Positions 23,069-33,573 of a stretch of 64,000 nt of DNA are shown here, in pieces. The DNA is from Cephalotus follicularis (taxonomy: Eukaryota; Streptophyta; Magnoliopsida; Oxalidales; Cephalotaceae), in contig BDDD01001504.1 in NCBI GenBank assembly GCA_001972305.1, positions 124,001 through 188,000 of the forward strand, in the 5' to 3' direction. Within the stretch, counting starts at the first letter, position 1. Each line of letters begins with the position of its first letter. A program made the translations under genes and the position numbers. A model generated the notes under the pieces. The model made no database searches. It was not told the origin of the DNA and saw nothing but the letters and a program-made list of their open reading frames with translations.

Positions 23069-24260
23069 CTATGGACGTACATGAATATAAGAAATCATTA
23101 GGCACGCGAATTGATGACTTAAAGCCTCTGCCACCATATTAGCTTTACCTGGCTGGTACTGTATTTCACAATTATAATCATTGAGCAATTCCATCCATCT
23201 CCTTTGTCTCATATTCAAGTCCTTTTGAGAGAATAAATATTTCAAACTCTTATGATTAGTATACACTTCAAATCTCGTACTGTACAGATAGTGCCTCCAT
23301 TTACGCAACACGAAAACTATCGCTGCTAATTCAAGATCATGAGTTGGATAATTCTCTTCATGGGGCTTCAATTTCCTTGAGGCGTTAGCAATTACCTTTC
23401 CATTCTGCATTAGGACACATCCCAATCCATTTCCTGATGCATCACTATATATAACAAAACCTTCACTACCTTCTGGTAAGGCCAAGATTGGCGCAGAAGT
23501 CAATCGATGATTCAGCTCCTAGAAGCTCTATTCACAATATTCATCCCATACAAATGTTACATTATTCTGCGTCAATCGGGTCAGAGATGTGGCTATGCGG
23601 TAGAATCCTTCGACGAAGCGTCGGTAATATCCCGCCAAGCCTAAAAAGCTTTTGACTTCTGTCACATTAGTTGGTCGTTTCCAATCCTTTATTGCCTCTA
23701 TCTTTGATCGGTCGACTGACAGGCCGATACTGGAAATAATATGACAAAGAAAGGCTACCTCTGACAACCAGAATTCACATTTGCTGAACTTGGCATACAA
23801 CCGATGTTCTCTCAGAATTTGCAATGCCAAGTGTAGATGTTTGCCATGTTCTTCCATCATCTTAGAATACACCAGGATATCATCGATGAAAACTACAATA
23901 AATCGATCAAGATATGGACTAAACACTTGATTCATCAAACTCATAAATGCAGCAGGGGCAGTAGTTACCCCGAATGGCATGACTACGAATTCATAATGTC
24001 CATAATGTGATCTGAAAGCTGTTTTAGAGATATCTTCCCTTCTCACTCTGAGTTGATGATATCCGGATCTCAGATATAGTTTAGAGAACATTGCTGATCC
24101 TCTAAGCAGATAGAACAACTCATCAATGTACGGTAGCAGATATATGTTTTTGATAAATGCACATTCGCAGCGATCCATCTTTCTTTTTGACAAATAAGAC
24201 CGGTGCTCCCCACGAAGACACGCTCGGTCAAATGAAACCTTTATCGAGTAACTCCTATAA
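23069..24260 (-). pseudogene. pol: Gypsy A reverse transcriptase and RNase H
   Basis: RT: frame from 24193 to 23528 with [10 protein letters not shown], the palm motif read as [12 protein letters not shown] (residue 40 is tyrosine where the catalytic aspartate belongs), [18 protein letters not shown] and an intact FIDD at residues 102-105. RNase H: frame from 23503 with YSDAS (D21), HDLELA (E58), YTNHKSL (N83 in place of the usual aspartate) and AEALS in place of ADALS. So RT and RNase H both lack a key acid. A frameshift near 24200-24255 separates RT from the protease frame, and one stop lies between RT and RNase H. The order and spacing are normal for gypsy pol. Confidence 0.9.
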
Positions 24261-25024
24261 TTTTACTTTCAATTCCTTTAACTTGGGGGGAGTCGTCCGA
24301 TAAGGAGCTCTCGATATAGGTGCCGTTCCTAGCAAGAGATTAACAGTAAACTCCACATCTCTTTTAGGAGGTAAGAAAGTCAATTCTTCTGGAAACACAT
24401 CCGAGTACTCACAGACAACCAGAACATCTTCCAATCTCAGTATCCGTCTTCTACTATCCATTATATATGCCAGATAAGCATCACATCCCTGTCTCAAGAA
24501 TATGTCAGCCTGTATACCAGATATCATTTGAATCGACTGACGTTCTAGGGTTCCAATAAACTGGAACGAAGATTGTCTTGGCACATTGAAGGTTACAATC
24601 TTCCTATTATAATCCACATATGCATAGTGTGCTGATAACCAATCCATTCCCAAAATTACATCAAGATCACCCATCGGTAACACAATAAGATCTGTCAATA
24701 AAATATGCTCGGCGATTTTAATAGCACAAGACTTACACACCCATTCGGAGGTAGCAGACTCTCCTACTGGTGTGCTAACTTCTATAACAAAGGATAAGGG
24801 CTCTAGCTCTACATTTAAATGTAGTATGTAATGCGATGGAATATAAGAATGAAATGAACCAGAGTCTATAAGGGCTTGTGCCAAACAATGAAATATATTT
24901 ACAGTACTTCTGATAACCGAGGCAGATCCTGCTGTAGTTTGCTTATCCATATCATATACCATACCTTGCACAGTAGGTGTTGACCCCATTAGTTTCTTTC
25001 AACGGTCACTTCGTCTTGAGCTAG
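24255..25024 (-). pseudogene. pol: Gypsy A aspartic protease and RT lead
   Basis: Open frame from 24989 to 24255. It has the retroviral-type protease core ALIDSGSFHSYI (catalytic aspartate at residue 42 in a DSG triad), then HILLTDLIVLPMGDLDVILG and the MDWL end typical of the RVP_2 family, followed by the linker SDVFPEELTFLPPKRDVEF that leads into RT. The protease would cut the polyprotein. It is in frame with gag through two stops near 25020-25035 (Q-Y-stop-G, D-R-stop-K), both explained by single transitions. Confidence 0.9.
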
Positions 25025-26391
25025 TCCTAGGACGACCCTAATATTGTTGTCCAGAGTTATGGTTGGGTTGAGAACCTTCATAATATGAAATCGGATTTTG
25101 CCATGGCTGATTGCCATATCCGTACCTTCTATAAGGGCATTCTGTAACTTTATGATCTATAGCTCCACATACCATACATTTACCAGTTTTCCACCAACAA
25201 TCATCAGATGCATGATGTGTACGCTGACAATATATACATGGTTCATAAGGGCCTTGGTTGCCAGAGTCAGCAAGTTTAGAATGACTCCTTTGTGGTGACA
25301 ATAATCCCTTGTCTCTTCGACGAGAGCCACGACCTCTTCTTCTCTGCTGAGATTGTCTTCCAAATCTGGAGGGACCAGCAGGACTACCAGTACTGTGTGG
25401 GGATCCACTCAGGCCAGGGCTAATGCTATATCTCATTCTCTGGGATTTATTACTGCCCCCAAAACTACTACTAGAATGTCCACTTGGAGACACTGATATC
25501 TTAGTGTCAGTTTGGACTCAAATTCCGTATCTCATTAGTCACGACCTCTATATCTCTGGCTCTACTGGACTATTCAAAGAGAGATCTCAGTCGTAGAGGC
25601 ACCAACTGATGTCTGATATCAGGTCTAAGGCCAATAAGAAACTTCTTAGCCTTTCTCGTATCGGTGTTAACCATATGCGGAGCTAGTCTCGATAGTTCAA
25701 TGAACTTGGCCTCATATTGGGCCACTGTCATGTCACCTTGTGTCAGGTTCAGAAATTCAGTCTCTCTTTTGTCCACTTCTGCTTTAGGATAGTACTGCTC
25801 GTTAAATTCGGTTTTAAATTTATCCCATGAACAGACTATCCCTGATTGTTCCCATGACGTTTCAATCATTTTCCACCACTGTTCTGTTTCCCCCTGAAGT
25901 ATATATGTGGCGAAGAGGATCTTCTAGGATTCAGAACACTCCAAGACCCTAAATATCTTCTCAGTTTGCATTAACCATCTCTCAACCACTATGGCATCTA
26001 GATCCCCTATAAACACCGGGGGATTTAACCTCAAAAACCTGACTAAAGGGTCCTCTAGCCATGCAGGCTGATCAACCGATGTCCTTGATATCATCGAATG
26101 CCTAAGGGTTCTCGCAGCTGAGGGTTGTTCAGGTGCTTCAGCTGCTCGTATATCAGGTCTGGTGGCTGAGGTTTGTTCTTATGTAGTAGCATGTCGCTGC
26201 ATGAATTCATTCATTTGGGCCATCATCGCACGTATCCTTCTCATAAGGCCCCTAGGCTCCTCTCGAACAGGAGTTGTAACTTCTGCCTCTTGGGCTACAT
26301 TTACGCCTTCTGCATCTCTGTGTGTTCGAGTACATCTAGTTGACGGCTCGGCTCTCACTCCTCGTGCAGTTCTACTTCAATGACTGTCCAT
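25025..26391 (-). pseudogene. gag: Gypsy A gag with two zinc knuckles
   Basis: Probable start ATG at 26391, followed three codons later by a TGA that fits CGA-to-TGA. The N-terminal part is rich in arginine and has MMAQMNEFMQRHA. The capsid part (Retrotrans_gag) is at 25570-26010, with KIFRVLECSE and the open stretch FKTEFNEQYYPKAEVDKRET and TVAQYEAKFIELSRLAPHMV. The C-terminal part (25038-25493) is Ser/Arg-rich with RRRGRGSRRRD, then two CX2CX4HX4C knuckles: CIYCQRTHHASDDC and CMVCGAIDHKVTEC. Two knuckles rather than one is a little unusual for this group. A frameshift or stop near 25540 separates the two parts. Confidence 0.88.
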
Positions 26392-26500
26392 AATTACCTT
26401 GTATAAAAACAAAGGGTTAAGATCCACTTATCACATCCGCTTGCAATATACTTTTGCAAGCCAAGGACTCTGTACTAGTATACCCAGCATAAAGGAACTT

Positions 26501-26513
26501 GGCTCTGATACAA
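26501..26513 (-). other. Primer-binding site of gypsy A
   Basis: Minus strand TTGTATCAGAGCC, one base from TGGTATCAGAGC, the initiator-Met tRNA primer site. It lies four bases inside the 5' LTR end. Confidence 0.85.
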
Positions 26514-27289
26514 AAACTGTAACATCCCACACTCCATCCCCAAGGCTTGGCACATTACAAACCATACCATAAAGTTCATTATCAATCCAGCAGCATAATT
26601 AGAAACAATTTAACACTATACTAATGCATGCGGAGAACCCAATAAACAAAAAATCACTTGTGTGGATAAAACCCAATATATACATTATTGTTCAAGGTCA
26701 AGCTCTGCCATAATCTGGCAGGTCATAAAACAATATACGGACACTCTTCTACACTCACTGGTCATCGTACTGCCCTGGAGAAGGAGACTTACTTGGTAGC
26801 TCAATCCTCTGCTTGCTGCGAAACACAACCTATACCCATTACATTACAATGCAATGGGTCAACAACCACTGGTTGTGTAGGAACTACTACAAATGCATGA
26901 ATGAGGTGTGTAGTGGAGCACGTATAAGCATCTATGTTATGAGAGATGCAAGTAAGAGCTCAGTTATATAACGCAGGCATCCATATCATTCCAAAACCAT
27001 TAACAGTCATTTATATAGTCCTCCTCGTCTTCCTCGTCTTAAGAAGGAGCAAAACACGCACTCCAGATGTTAAAGGCAGAGGAGCCGAGGTGGACAAGCA
27101 TATCATTTTTAGGCAGACAGGGTTTCTCAAATCCTTTGGCTTTAGGAAGATCAATATACCCGCTCTAGGCATCATAGGCTGAGGAGAGAAACAAACACAT
27201 TTACATTTACCATTGGTCAGACCTTAATACAGTTATATCATTATACCTTAACCTTACACGATATAATAACATTCATTTAACATTTATGG

Positions 27290-27470
27290 CTCATCTCGAT
27301 TGGTGATCCCTCAGGCTCATCTCAATCGGTGATCCCCGTGTGCTATCTGCCTCATTGATCCTCCTGGTTCATCTCGACTAGTGACCCGTTGGTTTATCTT
27401 GGGCGATAGCTTTCCTAGTTCATCTCAGTGGTGACCCCCGTAGGGTTCATCTCGGTGGTGACCCATTACA
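27290..27470. repeat. TCATCTCG/GGTGAYCC array in A 5' LTR
   Basis: Counterpart of 20462-20630 with an extra TGATCCTCCTGGTTCATCTC unit. Confidence 0.75.
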
Positions 27471-27631
27471 TTACAATACTCATTAGTCAGACCAGAGCTG
27501 GAAGCTCGGGTTCCCTAAGAGGTCTGACTTAGTCTGCCTTACGTTCCGTTTACATTCAAATTTAGTCCTTACCTTAACCTACTTGACATGTATATATATA
27601 CTAGTCCATCCTCTGATCATTAGACCTCTGC

Positions 27632-27838
27632 TCGGGCACGCTAATCCATCTCGGATGCATGAGTCCACCATGCTCGGACGCGGTAGTCCTTCTTGGCCGC
27701 ATGGGTTCACCATTCTTGGACGTGGTATTCCTTCTCGGATGCATGGGTTCACCATGCTTAGACACTCTAGTCCTTCTCGGACGCATGGGTACACCATGCT
27801 CGGACGCTCTAGTCCTTCTCAGACGCATGGCTAACATT
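27632..27838. repeat. 42-bp tandem repeat in A 5' LTR, 5 copies
   Basis: Five imperfect 42-bp units with CGCATGGGTTCACCATGCTC as the best conserved core. The other LTR has four. Confidence 0.85.
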
Positions 27839-28534
27839 CTTGAATGAGTGCTCGACTATCGTATATAAAACACTAGCATAACATTGCAACCTAGAACACA
27901 GTGTCCATTTATATCTAGAGGATGATTATACACTTTTAACCTTACAATCATTCACTACCCTTGATCTAGGAAATCACAGTAACAATACATTCATTCAAGA
28001 CATTCATACAGAGGTGCGAGTAGGTAGTAGAACCTACCTCAAAATCGTCGAGTCTTGATCCCGACAAGCTCTAGCATTCCACAGTCTTTCTCTTCACTTT
28101 CTTTCTTGCTGCTAACACAAGCAATCGTTCTTCTGGCTTAGCGTCAGGCTCTTTCCTTCACAGATTCTTCTTCCTCTTCCTGGGTTGTTCACTCCATGTC
28201 CTTTGTAAGGGTGAAAGTGAGGGATTTAAACGAGAGAGGAATTCTCCAGACACTGTCCTCCCTTTGTCTCTATCTCTCCCATTAAGCAACAATCGTCCCC
28301 ACACTCATCACGTTCTCTTTTACAATCGAAATGGAAGAGTCTAGAACTCGCTGGACATTGTTACCGTTTCCTTCACAGTTTGGGCTGCAGACTGGTCAAG
28401 GTCGGTCCAATATTCCTTTTTTCCCTCTTAATCCGGTTCTGCCGAAAAGCAAAAAATAACACTTTCCAAGCCCAAATATCATCCTTCCATTAAAAATTTT
28501 GGGGTGTTACATGAATTTTAAGGCAAAACAAGAC

Positions 28535-28990
28535 AAAGCGTCAACAGTTACAAAGTAACCGTCAGGGCTTAAGCAAAGCATTGAAGGGCACACTTAAAGC
28601 GTCAGCAGTTAAGCAATTTAGTCTAAGCTAATGTGTATAACGCAACGAAACTTATCTCAACACAGTCAGCGCTTAGAGATAAAAAGCGCTTGCTATTAAG
28701 AAGGCCATGTCAGCGCCTTGATACAATGAGTTCATAAGTTGCTCAAACACATGAAGTGGTGACCCTTATAGCAATCGTCAGAGCTTGTTGCAAAGCGATG
28801 ACAAGGTTCACTAAGCCTCATCGATTAAGGACTAAAGATTGAATAACGCCACAAATCAATGACGCTTTATTAAAAGCGACAGCGATGTTCTAAGCTCAGA
28901 GATAAAGTGCCATACCGACAAAGGTTAAAGACGTAATGGGAACATCCAAGCGTCGACGCTTAGATCGAAACCGAAGACCCTTTAAGCGAG
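28535..28990. repeat. GCGTCGACGC-type motif cluster in copia J LTR
   Basis: About a dozen copies including AAAGCGTCAACAGTT, AAAGCGTCAGCAGTT, GTCAGCGCTTAG and one perfect 14-base palindrome AAGCGTCGACGCTT at 28948-28961. The cluster ends about 110 bases upstream of the TATA box. Confidence 0.8.
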
Positions 28991-29097
28991 GGATTGCGAT
29001 CTACTCAATCTTATCAATGCTGAATTAAAGCATAAATTTTTATCAAATGTCACCAACGGCTCTGAAATGTCTCCAACGGCTATTTCCTGCTGAACAC

Positions 29098-29109
29098 TAT
29101 AAATAAGAG
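29098..29109 (+). promoter_or_regulatory. TATA box of copia J LTR
   Basis: CTATAAATAAGA preceded by two CCAACGGCT copies (29052-29082). The K LTR has CTATAAAAAATA at the same relative place, also after CAACGG and AACGGCT. Probable start of U3-to-R transcription. Confidence 0.65.
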
Positions 29110-29626
29110 TCTTTAATCACACTACAATCTCTCATATCAAAATTCTCCCAAATTCAAGAGCTTCATAATCTTTGGAAAGTGTTATTATTTTATCTTGAGT
29201 TGTTGTAAAGTGAGTTTATTCAGTCAATATCCAACCTTATAGAGGTTATACTAAATCACTAAACAACTTTGTATTACTTTAATTATCAAGGGGAGTGAAC
29301 CCAAAGTGCATGTGATTAAGTTCAATCATGAAAGTTGTAAGGTGTACCGAATTACTCCTATAAAGATATTCGGAGTTTGTATTCAAGAGTGAATACTAGT
29401 GGAATCTCAATGTGGTCTTGGGAAAAGTGGATGTAGGGAAGAGTTTAGCTGAACCGCTCTAAAACTGTGTTTTCAATCTCTAAACTCTCTCTCTTTACTT
29501 ATAGTCATTTTTATATTCGAATTGCTGTTTTAGCTTTATACTTTTATTATAAATAAAAAAAGTTCATAACTTTATACATACTACAATTCACCCTGCCCCC
29601 CTCCCTCCTCTTGTAGTACTTTCAAA

Positions 29627-29637
29627 TGGTATCAGTA
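29627..29637 (+). other. Primer-binding site of copia J
   Basis: TGGTATCAGTA directly after the LTR end, matching the initiator-Met tRNA site TGGTATCAGAG except at one position. Confidence 0.8.
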
Positions 29638-29680
29638 CTGGTAAACTTATTATTCTTAATTGTTAGAATCTTAAAGATCC

Positions 29681-29799
29681 ATGGCCATGAACATGAATAC
29701 CGATGAAAGCCAAAACATCTCTAAGCCACCTTTTTTTATGGCAATAACTATAGCCATTGGAAGGCTAAAATGGCTATTTTTATTCAATCTTTAGATTAT
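29681..29799 (+). pseudogene. gag: Copia J gag, N-terminal piece
   Basis: ATG at 29681 begins MAMNMNTDESQNISKPP, parallel to the K gag start (MTMNTNIGERENISKPPFF). One base is missing after the TTTTTTT run (about 29738) relative to K, so the frame shifts before NYSHWKAK. The gag is cut at 29799 within the leucine-aspartate-tyrosine codons by LTR C and resumes at 44937 with NLWDLIVDG. Confidence 0.85.
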
Positions 29800-30465
29800 T
29801 GTAAGCCCTGGGTCTTGTATAAACAGTTTGTATTAATTGATAATGTGCGATATTGTATGGTAACATGACATGTGTCCACCACAATCTCTTGCCAAGTGTC
29901 CTGCATCAAGTATTAATCTAGTAGCATCCCTAAGAAGCCTTCTTCAACGAAGGGACACGCTTCATCTCTCATCTCCCCTTCACTCTCATTCATTCTTCAT
30001 GCCTCCTATCCTAAAGAGAGATAGTGAGAGGGTGAATTAGAGAGAGAGAGCTCAGACTCAAGCGAAGAAGGAATCCTTGGACTCGTAGCAGTGTGTAGTA
30101 CTGGAGGGAAGAACCAGATCCCGGTTTAGTAGCAGATTCTTCCATATTTACAACGGTAACAATAGCCAGTTCTCCCAGATTTGCAAACCCAACCATTATC
30201 GAGGTAGGTTCTACATATATGCTTTGAACGTATGCATATATAACTGCTGTGAGTGAACGGTGTTGCTAGATTAGGACTAAATGAATGGATTAAGGGTTTC
30301 TAAGCTGTTTCTGAATTGTAACCCACCACTGGGGCTTATTACTCCTCTGGATCAAGTGTTAGATTGATTAATTTAATTTAGGTTGATTATGAGCTGGTGA
30401 ACAGTAGTATTCATCAGACTATTAAGTCTATAAATCGTTGACGCTTTGTCAGCATAAGACTATTG

Positions 30466-30655
30466 ATGGTACACGAAGGCAGACCTCGATGCTTGAAGGC
30501 AGACCTCGATACACGAAGGCAGGCCTTGGTACACGAAGGCAGACCTTGGTACATGAAGACAGACCTCGGTACGCGAAGGCAAACCTCGGTACGTGAAGGC
30601 ATACCTTGATGAGCGAAGGCAGACCTCGGTACTTGAAGGTAGACCTCAGAGGTAG
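30466..30655. repeat. 20-21 bp tandem repeat in LTR C
   Basis: About nine units of CGGTACACGAAGGCAGACCT with small changes, then degenerate AGGTCAGA-type remains to about 30800. The minus-strand open frame across it is repeat-coded. Confidence 0.8.
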
Positions 30656-31675
30656 AGGTCAAATGTAGACATCAAAGCTCAAAGATTGAAGTCTGACCTC
30701 AAGGCTTGAAGGCAGACTTCAGAGGTTGAGGTCAGAAATAGAGATCAGAGCTAAAAGCTCGAAGTTAGAGATCAAGTCTAAAGGCAGACCTCTGAGGTAG
30801 AGACACTGCTTTAATAATCCATAGATGCTCTACCTATAAACATTGTAATACCCCGTACCTGTTTTTAGATGATTATATTTTAAGGCCTTGTTTGGCTCAT
30901 GGGAAGGATTAAGTGAGATTGGTGGCATGTTTTTAAACATGTGGTGGAGAATGGTTTAAGTTTTATATTAGTATTTTGGTTAGCTTCTTGAGGAAGCTTG
31001 TTGTTCCCAAGGTTGTGTTGGGAGAAGAAGTTGTTGGAGTTGGTAGTTCTTCTTGGTAAGTGAGTTCAGTTTTTGGAGAGCGAGAAATAAAGAAAGAGCT
31101 CTCGTCTTCTTCTTCCTTGCAGAGAGTTGGAATCTTTGTCTTGCTTTTGAGCTTTGGAGGTGAGCTCCTACCTTCTCTGGTTTCGGTAAGGGCATGGTGG
31201 TACGTTGTGCTCGGGCCGAGGAAGAGGATGATGGCCTGGTTTAGCTGGTTATGTTATGTTTATGTATGTGTTTGTGTTTCTTCCTGGGTTGATTCGTGTT
31301 GGTTTTGCAGACGACGGTCCCGTTGCTGAGATGGAGCACCTCGGGGTTGGTCGGCGATAGCGTGTGGGGTGTTTCTATGAGTTGGACATTCTCCTCTTTC
31401 TTTTATTGATATTTACGTGTGCCTGTTATTGTCCTCTGGTTGAATGTTTTCCTTGGGGATTTGGATCCCGGTTATTCTTGTATATTTGTGTTCTTGATCT
31501 GGGATGAGCTTGAGAACTCGGTTGGTCCTCATGATGGTGTGTTTTCATCTTCGGATGTGTTGTTATCTTTGCTGATGATTCTCTCCTTATACTTTGGTTT
31601 TCCTCTATTATGAGGGGTGTACGGAATTGTGCAGCTTGTTCTCTTGGTTTTCCCCTGGATGTATGAATAAAGGAT

Positions 31676-31888
31676 AGCGAGCTGAGGCTTGGATAGATAC
31701 TAGCGGACGAGGTCCGGATAGAGATAGCAGGCAAGGCCTGGATAGGTGTGTGTTTCGCCTGGTATGGCGGTAGACCACGGATACTGTGGTGGATAGCGAG
31801 CTGAGGCTCGGATAGATACTAGCGAACGAGGTCCGAATAGATACTAGCGAACGAGGTCCGGATAGATTCTAGCAGGCGAGGCCTGGAT
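31676..31888. repeat. 25-bp minisatellite in block D
   Basis: Units of GGATAGATACTAGCGAACGAG followed by GTCC, best seen at 31817-31888 (three units of 25), with variant TAGCAGGCAAGGCCT units before. Confidence 0.8.
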
Positions 31889-31889
31889 A

Positions 31890-31892
31890 TGT

Positions 31893-31932
<40 letters not shown>
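31890..31932. repeat. (GT)n microsatellite
   Basis: About 43 bases of GT with one A interruption. It gives a spurious Cys-Val frame. Confidence 0.95.
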
Positions 31933-32747
31933 TGTCATGGTGTATGACAGCAGACCACGGGATGCGGTGATGTGTGTTTGTCTTCCTCTTTCTTATTTGT
32001 TGTCCTCGGCACGGCTATTATTTGTTGATGATGATATAATCTTCCATTGGATTCATATACTTGTTGATATTTGACTCTCTTAACAGGCTCCCTGGAGCTA
32101 TATGTTATCATATGGTTGAGTTGTACATTCTTTTATTGCCCCCTGATATATTCTTGTTTCTCCCAGTTGGGTATGACCTGATATATGTTTCCTTGTGCGT
32201 CCAATGGTTGTGGATTCTATGGAGAATGCTTGTTCTTGCTCACTAGTCATTTGGACTAATCCCCTCCTAGTTGTTTTGCAGAGGAATCTGTTGTGGCTGC
32301 CATGGCAGTCTTTTGGGTTGACAAGGTAGTATGCGGGGGATGAGCAGAGCTGCCGGCTTCACAGGCTCGTCCTTGAATGCATTCATGGGGGCATATGGGT
32401 TTTATTCTTTTGTTGTATGGTCCTCGGCCTGAGGAGGAAATGATATTCTTTTGTATAGGTCTTCAGCTTTTGAGCAGGGGACGATATTTTGTGAACAAGA
32501 TATATATTATTTTGGAATGATAATATAATGTGTTCTTGAGATGAATTATAGTGTTTAATGAATAGATTTCGTGTTTTTACTTGAAACGCTATGTTACGAT
32601 CTTCTGCTTGTTTACCGAGAAGGTTACCCGAGGTCGGGCAGGTCGGGGGATCTCCCCGGGGCGGGGGTCAACCTGTGGGGCTCGTGTCCTGACCTCAGGG
32701 TTGTTAGTGCTGGGATGGTTTATGTTATGGTCTGGCACTTGTCGTCG

Positions 32748-32950
32748 GGCTCTGTCCGAGGAGAACATGTTGTCCGAGGAGACGTCCGAGGAGAACGTGT
32801 TGTCCGAGGAGGACATGCCAGAGGAGGACATGCCTGGGGATGACATGCCCGAGGAGGTCATGTCCGGGGAGGTCATGCCCAGGGAGGACATGCCCGGGGT
32901 TAGTCATCCAATGAGGACATGCCCGAGGATGGCTCGTCCGGGGAAGGCAT
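32748..32950. repeat. GTCCGAGGAG/GACATGCC minisatellite in block D
   Basis: Purine-rich units of GTCCGAGGAGAACATG and GAGGAGGACATGCC in about 15-18 bp steps. Frames open on both strands (for example 32581-33090) are repeat-coded with Glu-Asp-Met-Pro repeats and are not supported as a gene. Confidence 0.8.
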
Positions 32951-33469
32951 GTCTTAGGATGGAGGTACAGTCCTGGCTTGTGATAGGTCGTGTTGTGTTG
33001 GGTGGTGTTGGCATCCCCTGCCCAGGACCCCAGGCAAGACGTAGAGTTACGTTCTCTGCCCTGGTTACCTCCCCTAGCATGTTCCTTTAGTGGAACAGTG
33101 CCTTTGGGTAGTGGTTGTTGTGTGTGTTCCCTTTAGTTAAACGGTGAGTTTTGGAATGGTTTTGTGTAAGGGTTATTTACAGTTTTTCCATTTCCTATTT
33201 TGTTTCTTCCCTGCCATGAGTTGTAGCGTTGTTTTGGCTTAGAGGAGATGGGAAATTCCTCCTTCCTGCTAGACGACTCGTTCTAGGTGGCTATCCTGAG
33301 GGACAGGTCATCACAAAGGATATATAATTTAAAGACCTATAAGGTCTCTGATCATGCTTAACATTGTTGAGATTTGACGAGATAGCCTATTCCCAATCTC
33401 CACTAAGTAATGAAGGTTAGGGAGTTGGTCGCTTAGTCTGACAGATGTATAGCCCTGGGAACGCACATA

Positions 33470-33573
33470 TTGAGATGGCCTATAAGGGTCATCGATTGAG
33501 ATGACTTATAAGGGTCATGGATTGAGATGACTTATAAGGGTCACCAATTGAGATGAACTATAAGGGTCACCGA
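33470..33573. repeat. 26-bp tandem repeat in LTR C, 4 copies
   Basis: Four units of TTGAGATGACTTATAAGGGT followed by CATCGA or variants, at exact 26-bp spacing. Confidence 0.85.

Larger units (their letters stand above)
19683..28511 (-). mobile_element. Gypsy chromovirus A (Tekay/Del-like), full structure
   Basis: 8829 bp with both LTRs, primer site, gag, protease, RT, RNase H, integrase, chromodomain and polypurine tract, all on the minus strand. It lies in the 5' LTR of copia J. Flanks are TTAAT (19678-19682) and TGAAT (28512-28516), a 5-bp duplication with one mismatch. It is the most complete gypsy copy in the window, but it has several stops, one frameshift and changed catalytic residues. 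About 14 substitutions can be counted in the first ~165 alignable bases of the LTR pair, so it is not recent. Confidence 0.9.
26518..28511 (-). repeat. Gypsy A 5' LTR
   Basis: 1994 bp with ends TGTAACATCCC and TTTGGGGTGTTACA (plus coordinates). It aligns over its length with 19683-21618. The 42-bp array has five copies here against four in the 3' LTR, which accounts for most of the 58-bp length difference. Confidence 0.9.
19586..29624 (+). repeat. Copia J 5' LTR, split by gypsy A
   Basis: 19586-19682 (TGTTGACAATTTTGTCTCAATCC...) plus 28512-29624, together about 1.2 kb. The two parts align in order with the single LTR of K (46933-48077), which shows that gypsy A is an insert. It contains a motif cluster (28535-28990), a TATA box (29098) and a late block that matches K (ACCGAATTACTCCTATAAAG, GGAAAAGTGGATGTAGG). 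Confidence 0.85.
30844..33315 (+). mobile_element. LTR-like block D nested in LTR C
   Basis: Begins TGTAATACCCCGTACC and ends AGGTCATCACA, 2472 bp, the same size class as the other LTRs. Taking it out brings C to 2.41 kb, which supports an insertion. It has a splice-like leader region near 31040-31200 and two minisatellites plus a (GT)n run. I cannot find a 5-bp duplication (AACAT before, AAGGA after), so the boundaries are tentative. Confidence 0.5.

Noticed and set aside
30466..30655. Short regularly spaced repeats that might suggest a CRISPR-like array
   Set aside because: The units are directly tandem (20-21 bp) with no unique spacers, and the context is a plant LTR.
31889..32074. Frame with a Cys-Val-Cys-Val run
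   Set aside because: Translation of the (GT)n microsatellite at 31890-31932.
32581..33090. Plus-strand frame of 169 codons with Glu-Glu-Asp-Met-Pro repeats
   Set aside because: The repeat-coded part follows the DNA minisatellite at 32748-32950 and the opposite strand is open as well; it lies in LTR-like block D.
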